Assembly (NCBI GenBank): GCA_018266845.1 | Contig: JAFDZO010000034.1 | Span: 1-55,628 of the forward strand | DNA: 55,628 nt | Source: Bacteroidota bacterium | GTDB lineage: Bacteria > Bacteroidota > Ignavibacteria > Tepidaquicellales > Tepidaquicellaceae | Direction of reading: 5' to 3' | Part shown: piece by piece, positions 24,146-33,123 of the stretch | How the letters are laid out: each line of letters begins with the position of its first letter | Numbering within the stretch: position 1 is the stretch's first letter | Translations under genes and position numbers: made by a program | The notes under the pieces: generated by a model | What the model saw: only the letters and a program-made list of their open reading frames with translations | Databases searched by the model: none | What the model was told of the DNA's origin: nothing

Positions 24146-24490
24146 ATGGAAGCAAGAGCAATTAAAAGATATATCGGTTCCTCACCAAGAAAAATGAGAT
24201 TGGTTGTTGATTTAGTAAGGGGAAAGAATGTGGAAGAAGCGAACTCGATTTTGCAATATTCGAAGAAACATGCTGCTAAAGTTGTTGAGGCAACTCTTAA
24301 CTCCGCATACTCAAACTTAGTTAATAAGCTTGATGCGGGAAGAGTAAGCAAGAATGAAGTTAAGGTAAAAGGGGCTTATGTAAATGAAGGTCCGAGAATG
24401 AAAAGAATTTTACCGGCTCCTCAGGGAAGAGCATACAGAATTCAAAAGCGTTCTGCTCATCTCACATTAGTCGTCGAAGAAATAAAATAA
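24146..24490 (+). CDS. rplV: 50S ribosomal protein L22
   Basis: A 114-residue protein with SSPRKMRLVVDLVRGKNVEEA near the start, and GPRMKRILPAPQGRAYRIQK in the hairpin loop that lines the exit tunnel. The last gene before an unusual 253-nt gap that separates it from rpsC. Confidence 0.98.
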   Translation: MEARAIKRYIGSSPRKMRLVVDLVRGKNVEEANSILQYSKKHAAKVVEATLNSAYSNLVNKLDAGRVSKNEVKVKGAYVNEGPRMKRILPAPQGRAYRIQKRSAHLTLVVEEIK

Positions 24491-24743
24491 TAACCTTTAG
24501 CGTTAATTGGACCGGTTCACCAGCGTTCACAGTGACGTTAAAAATAATAGAGTTTAAAAATAGGTAGTAAATTGCAGTAAAAAGCGTATTGGCAGATTGT
24601 GTTTGCGCGCTTTGAGTTTTTATGTTCTCCTCGTTGCGGCGCTCCAGCGTCGAAACGGAGTTCCAACGCAGGAGCGTTGGAGCTAGAAAAGAGGGGCAGT
24701 AAGAAGTAAAATTTTAAAAAATTAAATTTTCATAGGAGTAAAA
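24491..24743. other. Non-coding insert between rplV and rpsC with palindromes
   Basis: rplV and rpsC are normally a few bases apart or overlapping. Here about 250 nt intervene. The stretch contains a short near-palindrome around 24522-24537 and a GC-rich block at 24626-24690. That block includes the stem tccaacgc / gcgttgga (24662-24681, 4-nt loop) and the related word gcgctccagcgtcg. It looks like an inserted repeat element. A ribosome binding site, taggag, precedes rpsC. Confidence 0.65.
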
Positions 24744-25391
24744 TTGGGTCAGAAGACACATCCGGTAGGTTTCAGGCTTGGAGTCATCAATACATGGGAT
24801 TCAAACTGGTATGATGAAAAAGGCACATTTGCCGCCAAGTTGAAAGAGGATTCGGTTATCCGTAACTATCTTAAGAAGAGACTTGAAAAGGCTGGCATTG
24901 CAAATATTGCCATTGAAAGAACCCTGAAGAAAATCACTCTTAATATTCACACTTCGCGTCCGGGATTCGTTATCGGTAAAAGCGGTAAGGAAATCACCCA
25001 GCTTGAGAGTGAAATTAAGAAGATTACCAATAAAGACGTTAAGATTAACGTTGTGGAAATCAAAAAGCCCGAACTGAGCGCTATGCTTGTTGCAGAAAAT
25101 ATTGCTCAGCAGCTGGCTAACAGAGTTTCTTTCAGAAGAGCAATGAAGGGTGCAATTACTTCTACTATGAGAATGGGTGCGGAAGGCATTAAGGTTATGT
25201 GCGGCGGACGTTTAGGCGGAGCTGAAATTGCAAGAACAGAACAATATAAAGAGGGTAGAATTCCGCTTCAGACATTAAGGGCAGATATAGATTACGCATC
25301 GGTTACTTCGCACACAATTTACGGAGCTATCGGCGTAAAAGTTTGGATTTGCAAAGGCGAAAAGCTTACAAAAAACGTTAATCAGAATTAA
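24744..25391 (+). CDS. rpsC: 30S ribosomal protein S3
   Basis: A 215-residue protein read from a TTG start that gives the conserved [12 protein letters not shown]; an aggag lies 5 nt upstream. The KH domain carries [13 protein letters not shown] near residues 74-86, and the C-terminal part has [13 protein letters not shown]3 sits at the mRNA entry channel of the 30S subunit. No ATG can replace the TTG without losing the conserved start. Confidence 0.97.
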   Translation: MGQKTHPVGFRLGVINTWDSNWYDEKGTFAAKLKEDSVIRNYLKKRLEKAGIANIAIERTLKKITLNIHTSRPGFVIGKSGKEITQLESEIKKITNKDVKINVVEIKKPELSAMLVAENIAQQLANRVSFRRAMKGAITSTMRMGAEGIKVMCGGRLGGAEIARTEQYKEGRIPLQTLRADIDYASVTSHTIYGAIGVKVWICKGEKLTKNVNQN

Positions 25392-25432
25392 TTCAGAATT
25401 AATTATACTTATAATACACAGGAGATTTTAAT

Positions 25433-25843
25433 ATGTTAATGCCAAAAAGAGTTAAGTTCAGAAAAGCGCACAGAGGTAACAGGCGCGGTATGGCAGGCAG
25501 AGGCAATCAGGTTGCTTTCGGGCAGTACGGATTGAAGAGCTTAGATGCAATCTGGATTACGGACAGACAAATAGAAGCGGCTAGAATTGCAATGACAAGG
25601 CATATGAAGAGAGATGGAAAAGTATGGATAAGAATATTCCCGGATAAACCTGTAACAAAGAAGCCCGCAGAAACCCGTATGGGTAAGGGTAAAGGCGCTC
25701 CTGAGTTTTGGGTAGCAGTTGTTCAGCCGGGCAAGATAATGTTTGAAATCGGCGGCGTATCAAGACAGGTAGCCGAAGAAGCATTGAGACTTGCTGCTCA
25801 CAAGCTTCCGAATAAAACAAAGTTCGTAGAAAGAATAGACTAA
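25433..25843 (+). CDS. rplP: 50S ribosomal protein L16
   Basis: A 136-residue protein starting [15 protein letters not shown] (the second Met is also possible). It has the family segments [36 protein letters not shown] and [17 protein letters not shown]. It is preceded by caggag and follows rpsC by 41 nt. Confidence 0.98.
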   Translation: MLMPKRVKFRKAHRGNRRGMAGRGNQVAFGQYGLKSLDAIWITDRQIEAARIAMTRHMKRDGKVWIRIFPDKPVTKKPAETRMGKGKGAPEFWVAVVQPGKIMFEIGGVSRQVAEEALRLAAHKLPNKTKFVERID

Positions 25844-25888
25844 TAGTCTTACAAGAAAGTTTCACAGGAAAGTTTAATAAACACTAAC

Positions 25889-26101
25889 ATGAAAACATAC
25901 CAGTTAAGAGATTTAAAGGATAAGGATTTGCAGATTACATTGAAGGACAATGTAGATGCGCTGGAGAATTACAGATTTCAGCACGCAACAGGACAGCTTG
26001 AAAACTACAAGGCAATGGCTAATGCAAAGAAGACTATTGCTAAAGTAAAGACTCTTTTAAGAGAAAGAGAATTAAACATTAACACTAAAAAGAAGAAATA
26101 A
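25889..26101 (+). CDS. rpmC: 50S ribosomal protein L29
   Basis: A 70-residue two-helix protein. ENYRFQHATGQLENYKAM corresponds to the conserved L-F-x-L-R-x-Q-x-A-T-G-Q-L-E-N segment, and IAKVKTLLRERE is the second helix. It binds near the tunnel exit. It lies between rplP and rpsQ, as in most bacteria. Confidence 0.96.
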   Translation: MKTYQLRDLKDKDLQITLKDNVDALENYRFQHATGQLENYKAMANAKKTIAKVKTLLRERELNINTKKKK

Positions 26102-26107
26102 TAAAGT

Positions 26108-26395
26108 ATGAGCGAAGAAGTAAAAACAACTGCGGAAGCTCCTAAAAGAGGTTCAAGAAAAACAAGAATCGGAAAAGTTGTAAGCAACAGGGCAGATAAG
26201 ACTATTACAGTTGCATTTGAGATTAAGGTAAAGCATCCGATATACAAAAAGTTCTTTAAGAAGACAACTAAGTTTACCGCTCATGATGAAAAGAACGAGT
26301 GTTCAATAGGTGATACAGTGAAGATTATGGAAACAAGACCTCTTTCAAAAATGAAGAGATGGAGACTTGTTGAGATAGTCGAGAAGGTGAAATAA
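26108..26395 (+). CDS. rpsQ: 30S ribosomal protein S17
   Basis: A 95-residue protein with an OB fold. It has the motifs [38 protein letters not shown], and the end segment [19 protein letters not shown]. The first 18 residues ([17 protein letters not shown]) are an extra tail beyond the usual start. Confidence 0.97.
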   Translation: MSEEVKTTAEAPKRGSRKTRIGKVVSNRADKTITVAFEIKVKHPIYKKFFKKTTKFTAHDEKNECSIGDTVKIMETRPLSKMKRWRLVEIVEKVK

Positions 26396-26421
26396 ATTTT
26401 TAATCTGAAAATTTTACTACA

Positions 26422-26790
26422 ATGATACAAGAAGAAACAAATTTAGTTGTTGCCGATAACTCAGGCGCGAAAAGCGTAAGATGTATCAGAGTTCTTGGCG
26501 GTTCCGATAGAAGATATGCCGGTGTTGGCGATATAGTAGTTGTATCGGTAAAGTCTGCTATTCCGGGCGGCACAGTAAAGAAGGGCGAAGTTTCCAGAGC
26601 TGTGATAGTAAGAACTGCAAAAGAAACCAGAAGACCTGACGGCTCATTCATTAAGTTCGATGAAAATGCAGCAGTGCTTATCAATAACAACAACGAGCCT
26701 AAAGGTACACGTATCTTCGGACCTGTTGCAAGAGAGCTGAGAGATAAGTCATTCATGAAAATTATTTCATTAGCTCCTGAAGTAATTTAA
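26422..26790 (+). CDS. rplN: 50S ribosomal protein L14
   Basis: A 122-residue protein, the standard length. It has [45 protein letters not shown] and the C-terminal [20 protein letters not shown]. It is part of the spc-type gene order. Confidence 0.98.
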   Translation: MIQEETNLVVADNSGAKSVRCIRVLGGSDRRYAGVGDIVVVSVKSAIPGGTVKKGEVSRAVIVRTAKETRRPDGSFIKFDENAAVLINNNNEPKGTRIFGPVARELRDKSFMKIISLAPEVI

Positions 26791-26815
26791 CTAAAGTTTT
26801 TAAATCAAAAAATTT

Positions 26816-27157
26816 ATGGCTATTAAGACAAGATTAAAGAAAAACGATATGGTGAAAGTCATCTCCGGCAACAGCAGGGGAACGACAGGAAAGATTTTAT
26901 TTGTTGACAGAGAAAAAGGAAGAGTGATAGTTGAAGGAGTGAATATCATTCACAGGCATACAAAACCTTCGCAGAAAAGTCCGCAGGGCGGAATAGTAAG
27001 AAGAGAAGCTCCGATAAATATATCAAATGTGATGTTAATGGACCCGAAGGCGGGCGAGCCGACAAGAATCGGTTCTGAAGTGATTAAAGATGAGAAAACA
27101 GGTAAGGTAAGAAGAATGAGAAAAGGCATTAAATCAGGAGAAATAATAATCAGTTAA
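26816..27157 (+). CDS. rplX: 50S ribosomal protein L24
   Basis: A 113-residue protein with a KOW motif at about 11-38 ([20 protein letters not shown]), followed by [20 protein letters not shown], which is the conserved assembly-initiator region. The next gene starts 5 nt downstream. Confidence 0.97.
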   Translation: MAIKTRLKKNDMVKVISGNSRGTTGKILFVDREKGRVIVEGVNIIHRHTKPSQKSPQGGIVRREAPINISNVMLMDPKAGEPTRIGSEVIKDEKTGKVRRMRKGIKSGEIIIS

Positions 27158-27162
27158 AAACA

Positions 27163-27822
27163 ATGGCAAAGACAAAACAAGATAGAAAAAAAGACGAAGC
27201 GGCGAATAAAAAAGCCAAAGGCGGAGAGCAGAGCAAGAAAGCTGACGAGAATTTTGTAGAGGAAAAAGTGCCTATTCGATTGAAAACGGCATACAACGAA
27301 AAAGTTGTACCTGAGCTTGTGAAAAAATTCAGCTACAAGAATAAAATGCAGGCTCCTAAGCTCGAAAAAATCTGCTTAAATATGGGTGTTGGTGATGCGG
27401 TGAGCGATTCAAAACTGATTGATGTTGCAGTTAGAGATATGGAAGCAATCGTCGGTCAGAAGCCGTCAGTCGTGAAAGCAAGAAAATCCGTTTCTAACTT
27501 CAAGCTGAGAGAAGGAATGAATATCGGTGTGAGAGTTACTTTAAGAAACGCAAGAATGTATGAGTTCTTAGACAGATTCATAAATATTGCAGTGCCGAGA
27601 ATAAGAGATTTCAAAGGACTTGGCGACAGAAGCTTCGACGGAAGAGGAAACTATTCCATCGGAATTAAAGAGCAGGTTATTTTCCCTGAAATCAACGTAG
27701 ATAATATTACAAAGGTGTTAGGTATGGATATTACATTCGTAACATCTGCAAAAACTGATGAAGAAGCATACGCATTATTGAAAGAAATGGGTCTTCCGTT
27801 TGTAAACAGAAAAGCATCTTAA
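27163..27822 (+). CDS. rplE: 50S ribosomal protein L5 with N-terminal extension
   Basis: A 219-residue protein. The L5 core starts at about residue 38 ([19 protein letters not shown]) and contains [27 protein letters not shown] and the end segment [17 protein letters not shown]. The first 37 residues are a charged Lys/Glu-rich tail ([20 protein letters not shown]) absent from the usual 180-residue proteins. The upstream gene ends 5 nt before this ATG, so the tail is probably translated. L5 anchors 5S rRNA. Confidence 0.95.
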   Translation: MAKTKQDRKKDEAANKKAKGGEQSKKADENFVEEKVPIRLKTAYNEKVVPELVKKFSYKNKMQAPKLEKICLNMGVGDAVSDSKLIDVAVRDMEAIVGQKPSVVKARKSVSNFKLREGMNIGVRVTLRNARMYEFLDRFINIAVPRIRDFKGLGDRSFDGRGNYSIGIKEQVIFPEINVDNITKVLGMDITFVTSAKTDEEAYALLKEMGLPFVNRKAS

Positions 27823-27851
27823 ATCAACAGATAAAAGTTTAAAAACAATTT

Positions 27852-28121
27852 ATGGCAAGAAAAGCATTAATTGCAAAGCAAAAAAGAAGAGAAGAAACAG
27901 TTGCTAAGTACGCAGCCAAAAGAAAAGAGCTGAAGGAAAAAGGCGACTATGCAGCGCTTGCAAAGCTCCCCAGAGACAGCAGCGCGACAAGACTTCACAA
28001 CAGATGCAGCGTTACCGGAAGAAGCAGAGCTTTTTACAGAAAGTTCGGTGTATCAAGATTGGTATTGAGAGAGCTTGCGCTTCAGGGGAAAATCCCGGGA
28101 GTTACAAAGGCAAGCTGGTAA
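27852..28121 (+). CDS. rpsN: 30S ribosomal protein S14, zinc-independent form
   Basis: An 89-residue protein of the long type. [20 protein letters not shown] is followed by [22 protein letters not shown]. Only one Cys is present, so it lacks the CxxC...CxxC zinc site of short S14 proteins. Confidence 0.97.
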   Translation: MARKALIAKQKRREETVAKYAAKRKELKEKGDYAALAKLPRDSSATRLHNRCSVTGRSRAFYRKFGVSRLVLRELALQGKIPGVTKASW

Positions 28122-28171
28122 CACTTTAAAATTTTAAAAATTTTTCGTAAGAGTAATACAGGAGAATTAAT

Positions 28172-28567
28172 ATGGCAATGTCTGACCCAATAGCAGACTA
28201 TCTAACAAGAGTAAGAAACGCTATTAAAGCGAGAAAAAGAACGGTAGATATTCCGGCTTCTAAATTCAAGAAGGCGATTTCGGATATTCTAAAAAATTCT
28301 TATCTCATCAATGACTATAATGTCAGCGACGCTGCGAATAAAAATGTTCTTACTATTCAGTTGAAATATGCTGACGGAGAAAGTGTGATTCAAGGATTGA
28401 GAAGAATTTCAAAGCCCGGTATCAGAAAATACGTAAGTGCAGAAAATCTGCCAAGAGTAAGAAACGGTCTCGGTATTGCTATTATTTCAACCTCAAAAGG
28501 TTTGATGACTGATAAGAAGGCAAGAGAATTGAAAGTCGGCGGCGAAGTAGTTTGCGAAATTTGGTAA
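28172..28567 (+). CDS. rpsH: 30S ribosomal protein S8
   Basis: A 131-residue protein with [17 protein letters not shown] at the start, [12 protein letters not shown] in the middle, and [19 protein letters not shown] near the end, all typical of S8. It follows a good aggaga site. S8 is a central-domain 16S rRNA binder and, in some bacteria, the spc-operon repressor. Confidence 0.98.
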   Translation: MAMSDPIADYLTRVRNAIKARKRTVDIPASKFKKAISDILKNSYLINDYNVSDAANKNVLTIQLKYADGESVIQGLRRISKPGIRKYVSAENLPRVRNGLGIAIISTSKGLMTDKKARELKVGGEVVCEIW

Positions 28568-28595
28568 TCTTTAAAGTTTAAAAAGAAAAATTTTC

Positions 28596-29135
28596 ATGAG
28601 CAGAATAGGAAAAAAACCGGTAGTAATAGCAAACGGAGTAAAGATAAATCACTCTGATAATAAATTGGAAGTTACCGGTCCAAAGGGAAGTCTTTCACTG
28701 GAAGTAACCGGCGATATTTCGGTTGCTGTAGAAAACAATGAAGTTACTTTCACAAGAAAAGATAATGTTGCAAAAAACAGAGCGCTGCACGGATTGTACA
28801 GAGCGCTTCTCCAGAATATGGTTACAGGCGTAACTGACGGATTCACAAAGAAGCTTGACTTAGTCGGTATCGGTTACAGAGCAGAGTTAAAGGGCAATAC
28901 CCTTGTCATGATGCTCGGTTTTTCGCATCCGATTGTATTTAATGCTCCCGACGGAATCAAGATTGAGCTTCCGACTGCCACTTCAGTTGTAATCTCAGGG
29001 GTAGATAAGCAGTTAGTAGGGCAGGTAGCGGCGAAAATCAGGTCATTCAGGCTGCCGGAACCTTATAAAGGAAAAGGAATTAAATACGATAACGAAGTAA
29101 TAAGAAGAAAAGCAGGAAAGACTGCATCTAAATAA
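28596..29135 (+). CDS. rplF: 50S ribosomal protein L6
   Basis: A 179-residue protein of standard length. It begins MSRIGKKPVVIANGVKI and has GPKGSLSLEV. The C-terminal signature is EPYKGKGIKYDNEVIRRKAGK. It lies between rpsH and rplR, as expected. Confidence 0.98.
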   Translation: MSRIGKKPVVIANGVKINHSDNKLEVTGPKGSLSLEVTGDISVAVENNEVTFTRKDNVAKNRALHGLYRALLQNMVTGVTDGFTKKLDLVGIGYRAELKGNTLVMMLGFSHPIVFNAPDGIKIELPTATSVVISGVDKQLVGQVAAKIRSFRLPEPYKGKGIKYDNEVIRRKAGKTASK

Positions 29136-29161
29136 TTAAAAAGTTTTAACAGCTAATAAAT

Positions 29162-29533
29162 ATGAATACTCAGGCAGCAGCTAAAAAAAGAAGAATAAGA
29201 ATAAAGAGACAGATTAGGAAGAAAGTTTCCGGGACTGCGGAAACACCGAGACTTGTTGTTTACAGAAGCTTAAATGGAATTTCGGCTCAGCTTATAAACG
29301 ATTTAACCGGAACAACGATTACTTCGGTTTCTTCAAAAGGAAAAGATTCGGCAGCAAAGCTAAAAGATGTAAAAGGTAAGACAGGAAAAAGCAAAGAAAT
29401 GGGAAAAGCGCTCGCTGAAGCTGCAAAAAGCAAAAATATCACAAAAGTAGTATTTGACAGAAACGGCTATTTGTATCATGGTCGTGTAAAAGCATTTGCC
29501 GAAGGAGCCCGCGAAGGGGGTTTAATTTTTTAA
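29162..29533 (+). CDS. rplR: 50S ribosomal protein L18
   Basis: A 123-residue protein with a basic N-terminus, [18 protein letters not shown], and the 5S-rRNA-binding end [20 protein letters not shown] followed by AREGGL. The next gene downstream is a tRNA rather than rpsE. Confidence 0.97.
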   Translation: MNTQAAAKKRRIRIKRQIRKKVSGTAETPRLVVYRSLNGISAQLINDLTGTTITSVSSKGKDSAAKLKDVKGKTGKSKEMGKALAEAAKSKNITKVVFDRNGYLYHGRVKAFAEGAREGGLIF

Positions 29534-29576
29534 TTAATTTTTGTATTTTTAAAGGATTAAGAAAAATACAAAAACC

Positions 29577-29647
29577 TCTCGGGTCGTCTAATGGCAGGAC
29601 AGCGCCCTTTGGAGGCGTACGTGGAGGTTCGACTCCTCCCCTGAGAA
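29577..29647 (+). tRNA. tRNA-Gln(TTG)
   Basis: A 71-nt cloverleaf. The acceptor strands tctcggg and cctgaga pair fully with one G-T. The D arm is gtctaatggcaggac, the anticodon stem gcgcc/ggcgt encloses ctttgga, and the anticodon TTG reads glutamine. The T arm has ggttcgactcc. CCA is not encoded. It lies in the plus orientation between rplR and rpsE, so it must be cut out of the ribosomal-protein transcript or have its own promoter. Confidence 0.92.
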
Positions 29648-29692
29648 CAAATTGATAACGAGAACTAAGAATTTTTAATATTCAAATTTTTA

Positions 29693-30208
29693 ATGGCAAA
29701 ACAGAAAAAACAATATAAAGCAGGTGAATCCGAACTAAAGGAAAAGTTAGTTAATATCGGAAGAGTTGCTAAGGTTGTAAAGGGCGGAAGAAGATTTAGT
29801 TTTTCTGCTGTTACGGTTGTTGGTGACGGAAAAGGGACAGTCGGTATTGGTCTTGGAAAAGCGAACGAAGTAACTGACTCGATAAAAAAGAGTGTTGAAG
29901 ACGCAAGAAAAAATGTTGTCAACGTTCCAATCAGCAGAGGCACAATTCCCCATGATATAATCGGAAAGTACGGAGCTGCAAAAGTATTGTTGAAACCTGC
30001 TGCTCCCGGAACGGGAATTATCGCAGGCGGCGGCGTAAGAGCGGTGCTTGAGTCAGCCGGTGTTCAGGATGTTTTGACAAAGCTTCTCGGCTCATCAAAT
30101 CCGCACAATGTTGTAAAAGCTACAATGAATGCGCTTGTATCTTTGAAAGATGCAAAAGCAGTTGCCGAAATGAGAGGCATTACATTAGGCGAACTTTTTG
30201 CTAACTAA
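29693..30208 (+). CDS. rpsE: 30S ribosomal protein S5
   Basis: A 171-residue protein. The N-terminal dsRNA-binding-like domain includes [20 protein letters not shown] and [18 protein letters not shown]. The C-terminal part has [19 protein letters not shown] and [14 protein letters not shown]. It resumes the spc order after the tRNA. Confidence 0.98.
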   Translation: MAKQKKQYKAGESELKEKLVNIGRVAKVVKGGRRFSFSAVTVVGDGKGTVGIGLGKANEVTDSIKKSVEDARKNVVNVPISRGTIPHDIIGKYGAAKVLLKPAAPGTGIIAGGGVRAVLESAGVQDVLTKLLGSSNPHNVVKATMNALVSLKDAKAVAEMRGITLGELFAN

Positions 30209-30224
30209 AACGTAAAATATAGGG

Positions 30225-30407
30225 ATGTCAAGTTTAAAAATAACACAGGTAAAAAGCACGATAGACAGAATCGAAAACCAGAAGAGAACGATGGAAGCAT
30301 TAGGGCTCGGGAAAATAAACAGAAGCGTAATTAAAAACGATACTCCGCAGATAAGAGGCATGATTTCAAAAGTCAGCCATCTAGTAAAAGTGGAAGAAGT
30401 AAAATAA
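30225..30407 (+). CDS. rpmD: 50S ribosomal protein L30
   Basis: A 60-residue protein with [20 protein letters not shown], then [19 protein letters not shown] and [15 protein letters not shown], the complete L30 pattern. It is 16 nt after rpsE. A perfect hairpin follows 12 nt after its stop. Confidence 0.97.
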   Translation: MSSLKITQVKSTIDRIENQKRTMEALGLGKINRSVIKNDTPQIRGMISKVSHLVKVEEVK

Positions 30408-30419
30408 TTTTATAAAGAG

Positions 30420-30447
30420 TTTTAGTTCCACGTTGACGGAACTAAAA
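30420..30447 (+). terminator. Hairpin after rpmD, possible attenuator
   Basis: ttttagttcc and ggaactaaaa form a perfect 10-bp stem with an 8-nt loop. There is no T run, so it may be an attenuator or mRNA processing site between rpmD and the outer-membrane protein gene rather than a full terminator. Confidence 0.5.
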
Positions 30448-30502
30448 ATAGAAATAATGCTATCCTCCCTGTTTAGAGGAATAAAAATCGAAAGGAGAAA
30501 AA

Positions 30503-31210
30503 ATGTCAACTTTTAAAAAAATTTCTTTACTTTTTGTTATGTTGTTCTTTGTAGCTTCAGCATCATTCGGTCAAGCTAACAAAGGTTGGGACGGAACCAG
30601 ACCTGAAGTTTGGAAGGGTTCAAGAGCAATGGTATTTATGTACACCCCATTCCAATCAAACTTAGGTTCAGTTAACGCTGGTACAGCTTCATTGTATCAA
30701 GATTCAATGAATGCCGGTTCACAAAACTTAGCTGGTATTGGTGTTCAGTTTTTCTTATCACCGAACTGGTCATTAACCGGTGGTTTAAACTTCGGTACTA
30801 CAAGCACTGAAGCAACATACACAGGCGGTACAAGAAAAAATACCGGAACAACTCTTGGTCTTGCTGTAGATTTTGATTACCACATGCCTTCAATGTACAG
30901 CATTTCACCTTATGTTGGTTTAAATGCAAGCTTTGCAATGTTAAATGCAAAACAAACCACCACACCAACATCAGGAACAGTTTCAACTGTTGAAACAAAG
31001 GGAACCGGTTTTGGCGCAGGCTTAAACATGGGATTTGACTGGTATTTCACACCTGGTATGTCTTTAGGTGGAAAATACACTTTAGGTTTCCAAAGCAATT
31101 CTGCACCGGAAGCTACAGTTACAACAACAACTACTACAACAGTAAAAGGACCAACATCATCAATGATTGGTACCGGTATTATGAGTGTAATGTTAAAAGT
31201 ACACTTCTAA
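30503..31210 (+). CDS. Outer-membrane beta-barrel protein inserted in the ribosomal operon
   Basis: A 235-residue protein with a signal peptide (MSTFKKISLLFVMLFFVASA, cleavage near SFGQ). The rest alternates in the way of an 8- or 10-strand barrel (GIGVQFFLSPNWSLTGGLNF, ISPYVGLNASFAML, MSLGGKYTLGF) and ends with an aromatic residue (SVMLKVHF), the usual outer-membrane assembly signal. A Thr-rich loop (TVTTTTTTTV) lies at about 210-219. A very good ribosome binding site (aaaggag) precedes it and a strong terminator follows, so it can be expressed apart from its ribosomal neighbours rpmD and rplO. It probably has its own promoter. Its ligand is unknown. Confidence 0.82.
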   Translation: MSTFKKISLLFVMLFFVASASFGQANKGWDGTRPEVWKGSRAMVFMYTPFQSNLGSVNAGTASLYQDSMNAGSQNLAGIGVQFFLSPNWSLTGGLNFGTTSTEATYTGGTRKNTGTTLGLAVDFDYHMPSMYSISPYVGLNASFAMLNAKQTTTPTSGTVSTVETKGTGFGAGLNMGFDWYFTPGMSLGGKYTLGFQSNSAPEATVTTTTTTTVKGPTSSMIGTGIMSVMLKVHF

Positions 31211-31242
31211 TAAATAAAGTAATTCGTTACATAAAATTCCTC

Positions 31243-31273
31243 CGTGATGAAGAATCATGGAGGAATTTTTTTG
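31243..31273 (+). terminator. Rho-independent terminator inside the ribosomal cluster
   Basis: aaattcctccgtgat pairs with atcatggaggaattt (one G-U), and a T run follows. It ends the outer-membrane protein gene and would also stop readthrough into rplO, which starts 56 nt later. Confidence 0.85.
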
Positions 31274-31328
31274 ATTTTATACAGCAAATAATTCTCGAAA
31301 AATTCAATCATACTAAATTCGCAAATTA

Positions 31329-31784
31329 ATGGATATTCTAAGCAACTTAAAATACGCTGAAGGTTCAAGAAAAAAAAGAAAGAGGGTCGGAAGAGGACAG
31401 GGTTCAGGTCACGGCGGCACTTCTACAAAAGGACATAAAGGACAAATGTCCCGTTCGGGAGCTAATCACAGAGATTGGTTCGAGGGCGGACAAATGCCGT
31501 TAATAAGAAGAGTTCCCAAAAGAGGGTTCAAGAATCATAACAGAACTGAATATTTAACAATAAATTTAGGTGAATTACAAAAGCATATAGATAAAGGAAA
31601 TTTATCTGATAAAATTGACCTTGCTTTATTGTTAGAAAACAGAGTTATCAGCGGAAGAAATAAGCCGCTGAAAGTTCTTGGCAACGGAGAGTTGAAAACA
31701 AAGATTGAAGTTTCAGCTAATTCCTTCAGTAAATCAGCGATTGAAAAAATTGAGAAAAACGGAGGAAAAGCCATAGTAATATGA
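31329..31784 (+). CDS. rplO: 50S ribosomal protein L15
   Basis: A 151-residue protein with the Gly/Arg-rich start RVGRGQGSGHGGTSTKGHKG, FEGGQMPLIRRVPKRGF, and a C-terminal VSANSFSKSAIEKIEKNGG. It overlaps secY by 4 nt. Since a terminator stands just upstream, it needs a promoter between 31274 and 31328 or antitermination. Confidence 0.97.
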   Translation: MDILSNLKYAEGSRKKRKRVGRGQGSGHGGTSTKGHKGQMSRSGANHRDWFEGGQMPLIRRVPKRGFKNHNRTEYLTINLGELQKHIDKGNLSDKIDLALLLENRVISGRNKPLKVLGNGELKTKIEVSANSFSKSAIEKIEKNGGKAIVI

Positions 31785-33118
31785 GCGGATTTGTAGAGAA
31801 TATTAGAAACATTTTTAAAATTGAAGAGTTAAGAACGCGTATTCTTTTCACACTTGCGCTGCTTGTTGTGGTAAGAGTCGGCGCTCACATTACTCTTCCG
31901 GGAATTAATGTTGCGCTTTTAACCGAGGCAACAAAAAATCAGGCTGATAATACACTATTCGCGCTTTACGATATGTTTGTGGGCGGCGCTTTTAATAAAG
32001 CCGCTATTTTTGCTTTAGGTATTATGCCTTACATCAGCGCCTCGATTATTATTCAGCTTCTCGGAGCGGTATTCCCATACTTCCAGAAACTTCAAAAAGA
32101 AGGTGAAGACGGAAGAAAGAAAATCAACCAGCTTACAAGAATCGGTACCATTCCTGTTGCAATGCTTCAGGCATGGGGAGTATCGGTTCAGCTTGCAAGC
32201 AGAAACGTTGCAGGGCAGACTATTGTAAGCCCGGAAATTTCTCCATTTATTTTTACTTTGTCAACGGTTCTTCTTCTTACAGCCGGTACGATATTTATGA
32301 TGTGGCTTGGAGAGCAGATAACGGAAAGAGGTATCGGTAACGGTATTTCCCTGATTATTTTTATAGGTATTATTGACAGATTCCCGTATGCAGTATTTAA
32401 CGAGGCAAGTCTGGTAATTTCAGGCTCAAAGAATTTATTAATAGAGATTTTATATATAGCAGGATTTATTTTAATTATTATGGGTGTGATAGCAGTAACT
32501 GTTGCAACCAGAAAAATCCCTGTTCAATATGCGAAGAGAGTTGTCGGCAGAAAAGTATTCGGCGGAGTAACGCAGTATATTCCAATGAAAGTTAATCAGG
32601 CTGGTGTTATGCCGATTATATTCGCGCAGTCAATTATGTTTGTTCCGAATACATTCTTATCGTTCTTCCCGAACAATGAAACTATGCAGAGCTTAGCTAA
32701 ATATTTTGACCACACAAGCTGGGTATATTCAGGTCTTTATGCTTTATTGATTATTTTCTTTACTTATTTCTACACAGCTATTGCATTCAATCCGAAAGAT
32801 GTTTCGGATAATATGAAGAAGCAGGGCGGATTTATTCCGGGTGTAAGACCGGGCAAGCCGACCTCGGATTATATTGATAACATTCTTACAAAAATCACAT
32901 TGCCGGGTTCGATTTTCTTAGCGATTATTGCTATCATCCCGACAATTCTTTACAAGTTTGGATTAGATCAGGGGCTTGCATCGTTCTACGGCGGAACAAG
33001 TCTTTTGATTATAGTAGGTGTTGCGCTGGATACATTACAGCAGATTGAATCTCATTTATTAATGAGGCATTACGACGGATTTATGAAAAGCGGAAAATTA
33101 AAAGCCCGCAGATATTAA
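31781..33118 (+). CDS. secY: Preprotein translocase subunit SecY
   Basis: A 445-residue polytopic protein with about ten membrane helices. Family signatures include GINVALL after the first helix, GIMPYISASIIIQLL, the plug-adjacent region, ERGIGNGISLIIF, and KVNQAGVMPIIFAQSIM. The C-terminal loop FIPGVRPGKPTSDYI contacts the ribosome. It forms the protein-conducting channel of the inner membrane. ATGA overlap with rplO. Confidence 0.98.
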   Translation: MSGFVENIRNIFKIEELRTRILFTLALLVVVRVGAHITLPGINVALLTEATKNQADNTLFALYDMFVGGAFNKAAIFALGIMPYISASIIIQLLGAVFPYFQKLQKEGEDGRKKINQLTRIGTIPVAMLQAWGVSVQLASRNVAGQTIVSPEISPFIFTLSTVLLLTAGTIFMMWLGEQITERGIGNGISLIIFIGIIDRFPYAVFNEASLVISGSKNLLIEILYIAGFILIIMGVIAVTVATRKIPVQYAKRVVGRKVFGGVTQYIPMKVNQAGVMPIIFAQSIMFVPNTFLSFFPNNETMQSLAKYFDHTSWVYSGLYALLIIFFTYFYTAIAFNPKDVSDNMKKQGGFIPGVRPGKPTSDYIDNILTKITLPGSIFLAIIAIIPTILYKFGLDQGLASFYGGTSLLIIVGVALDTLQQIESHLLMRHYDGFMKSGKLKARRY

Positions 33119-33123
33119 TATTT

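Noticed and set aside
31100..31145. ACA/ACT-rich tract in the outer-membrane protein gene as a phase-variable repeat
   Set aside because: Imperfect, codes for Thr in a surface loop and stays in frame.
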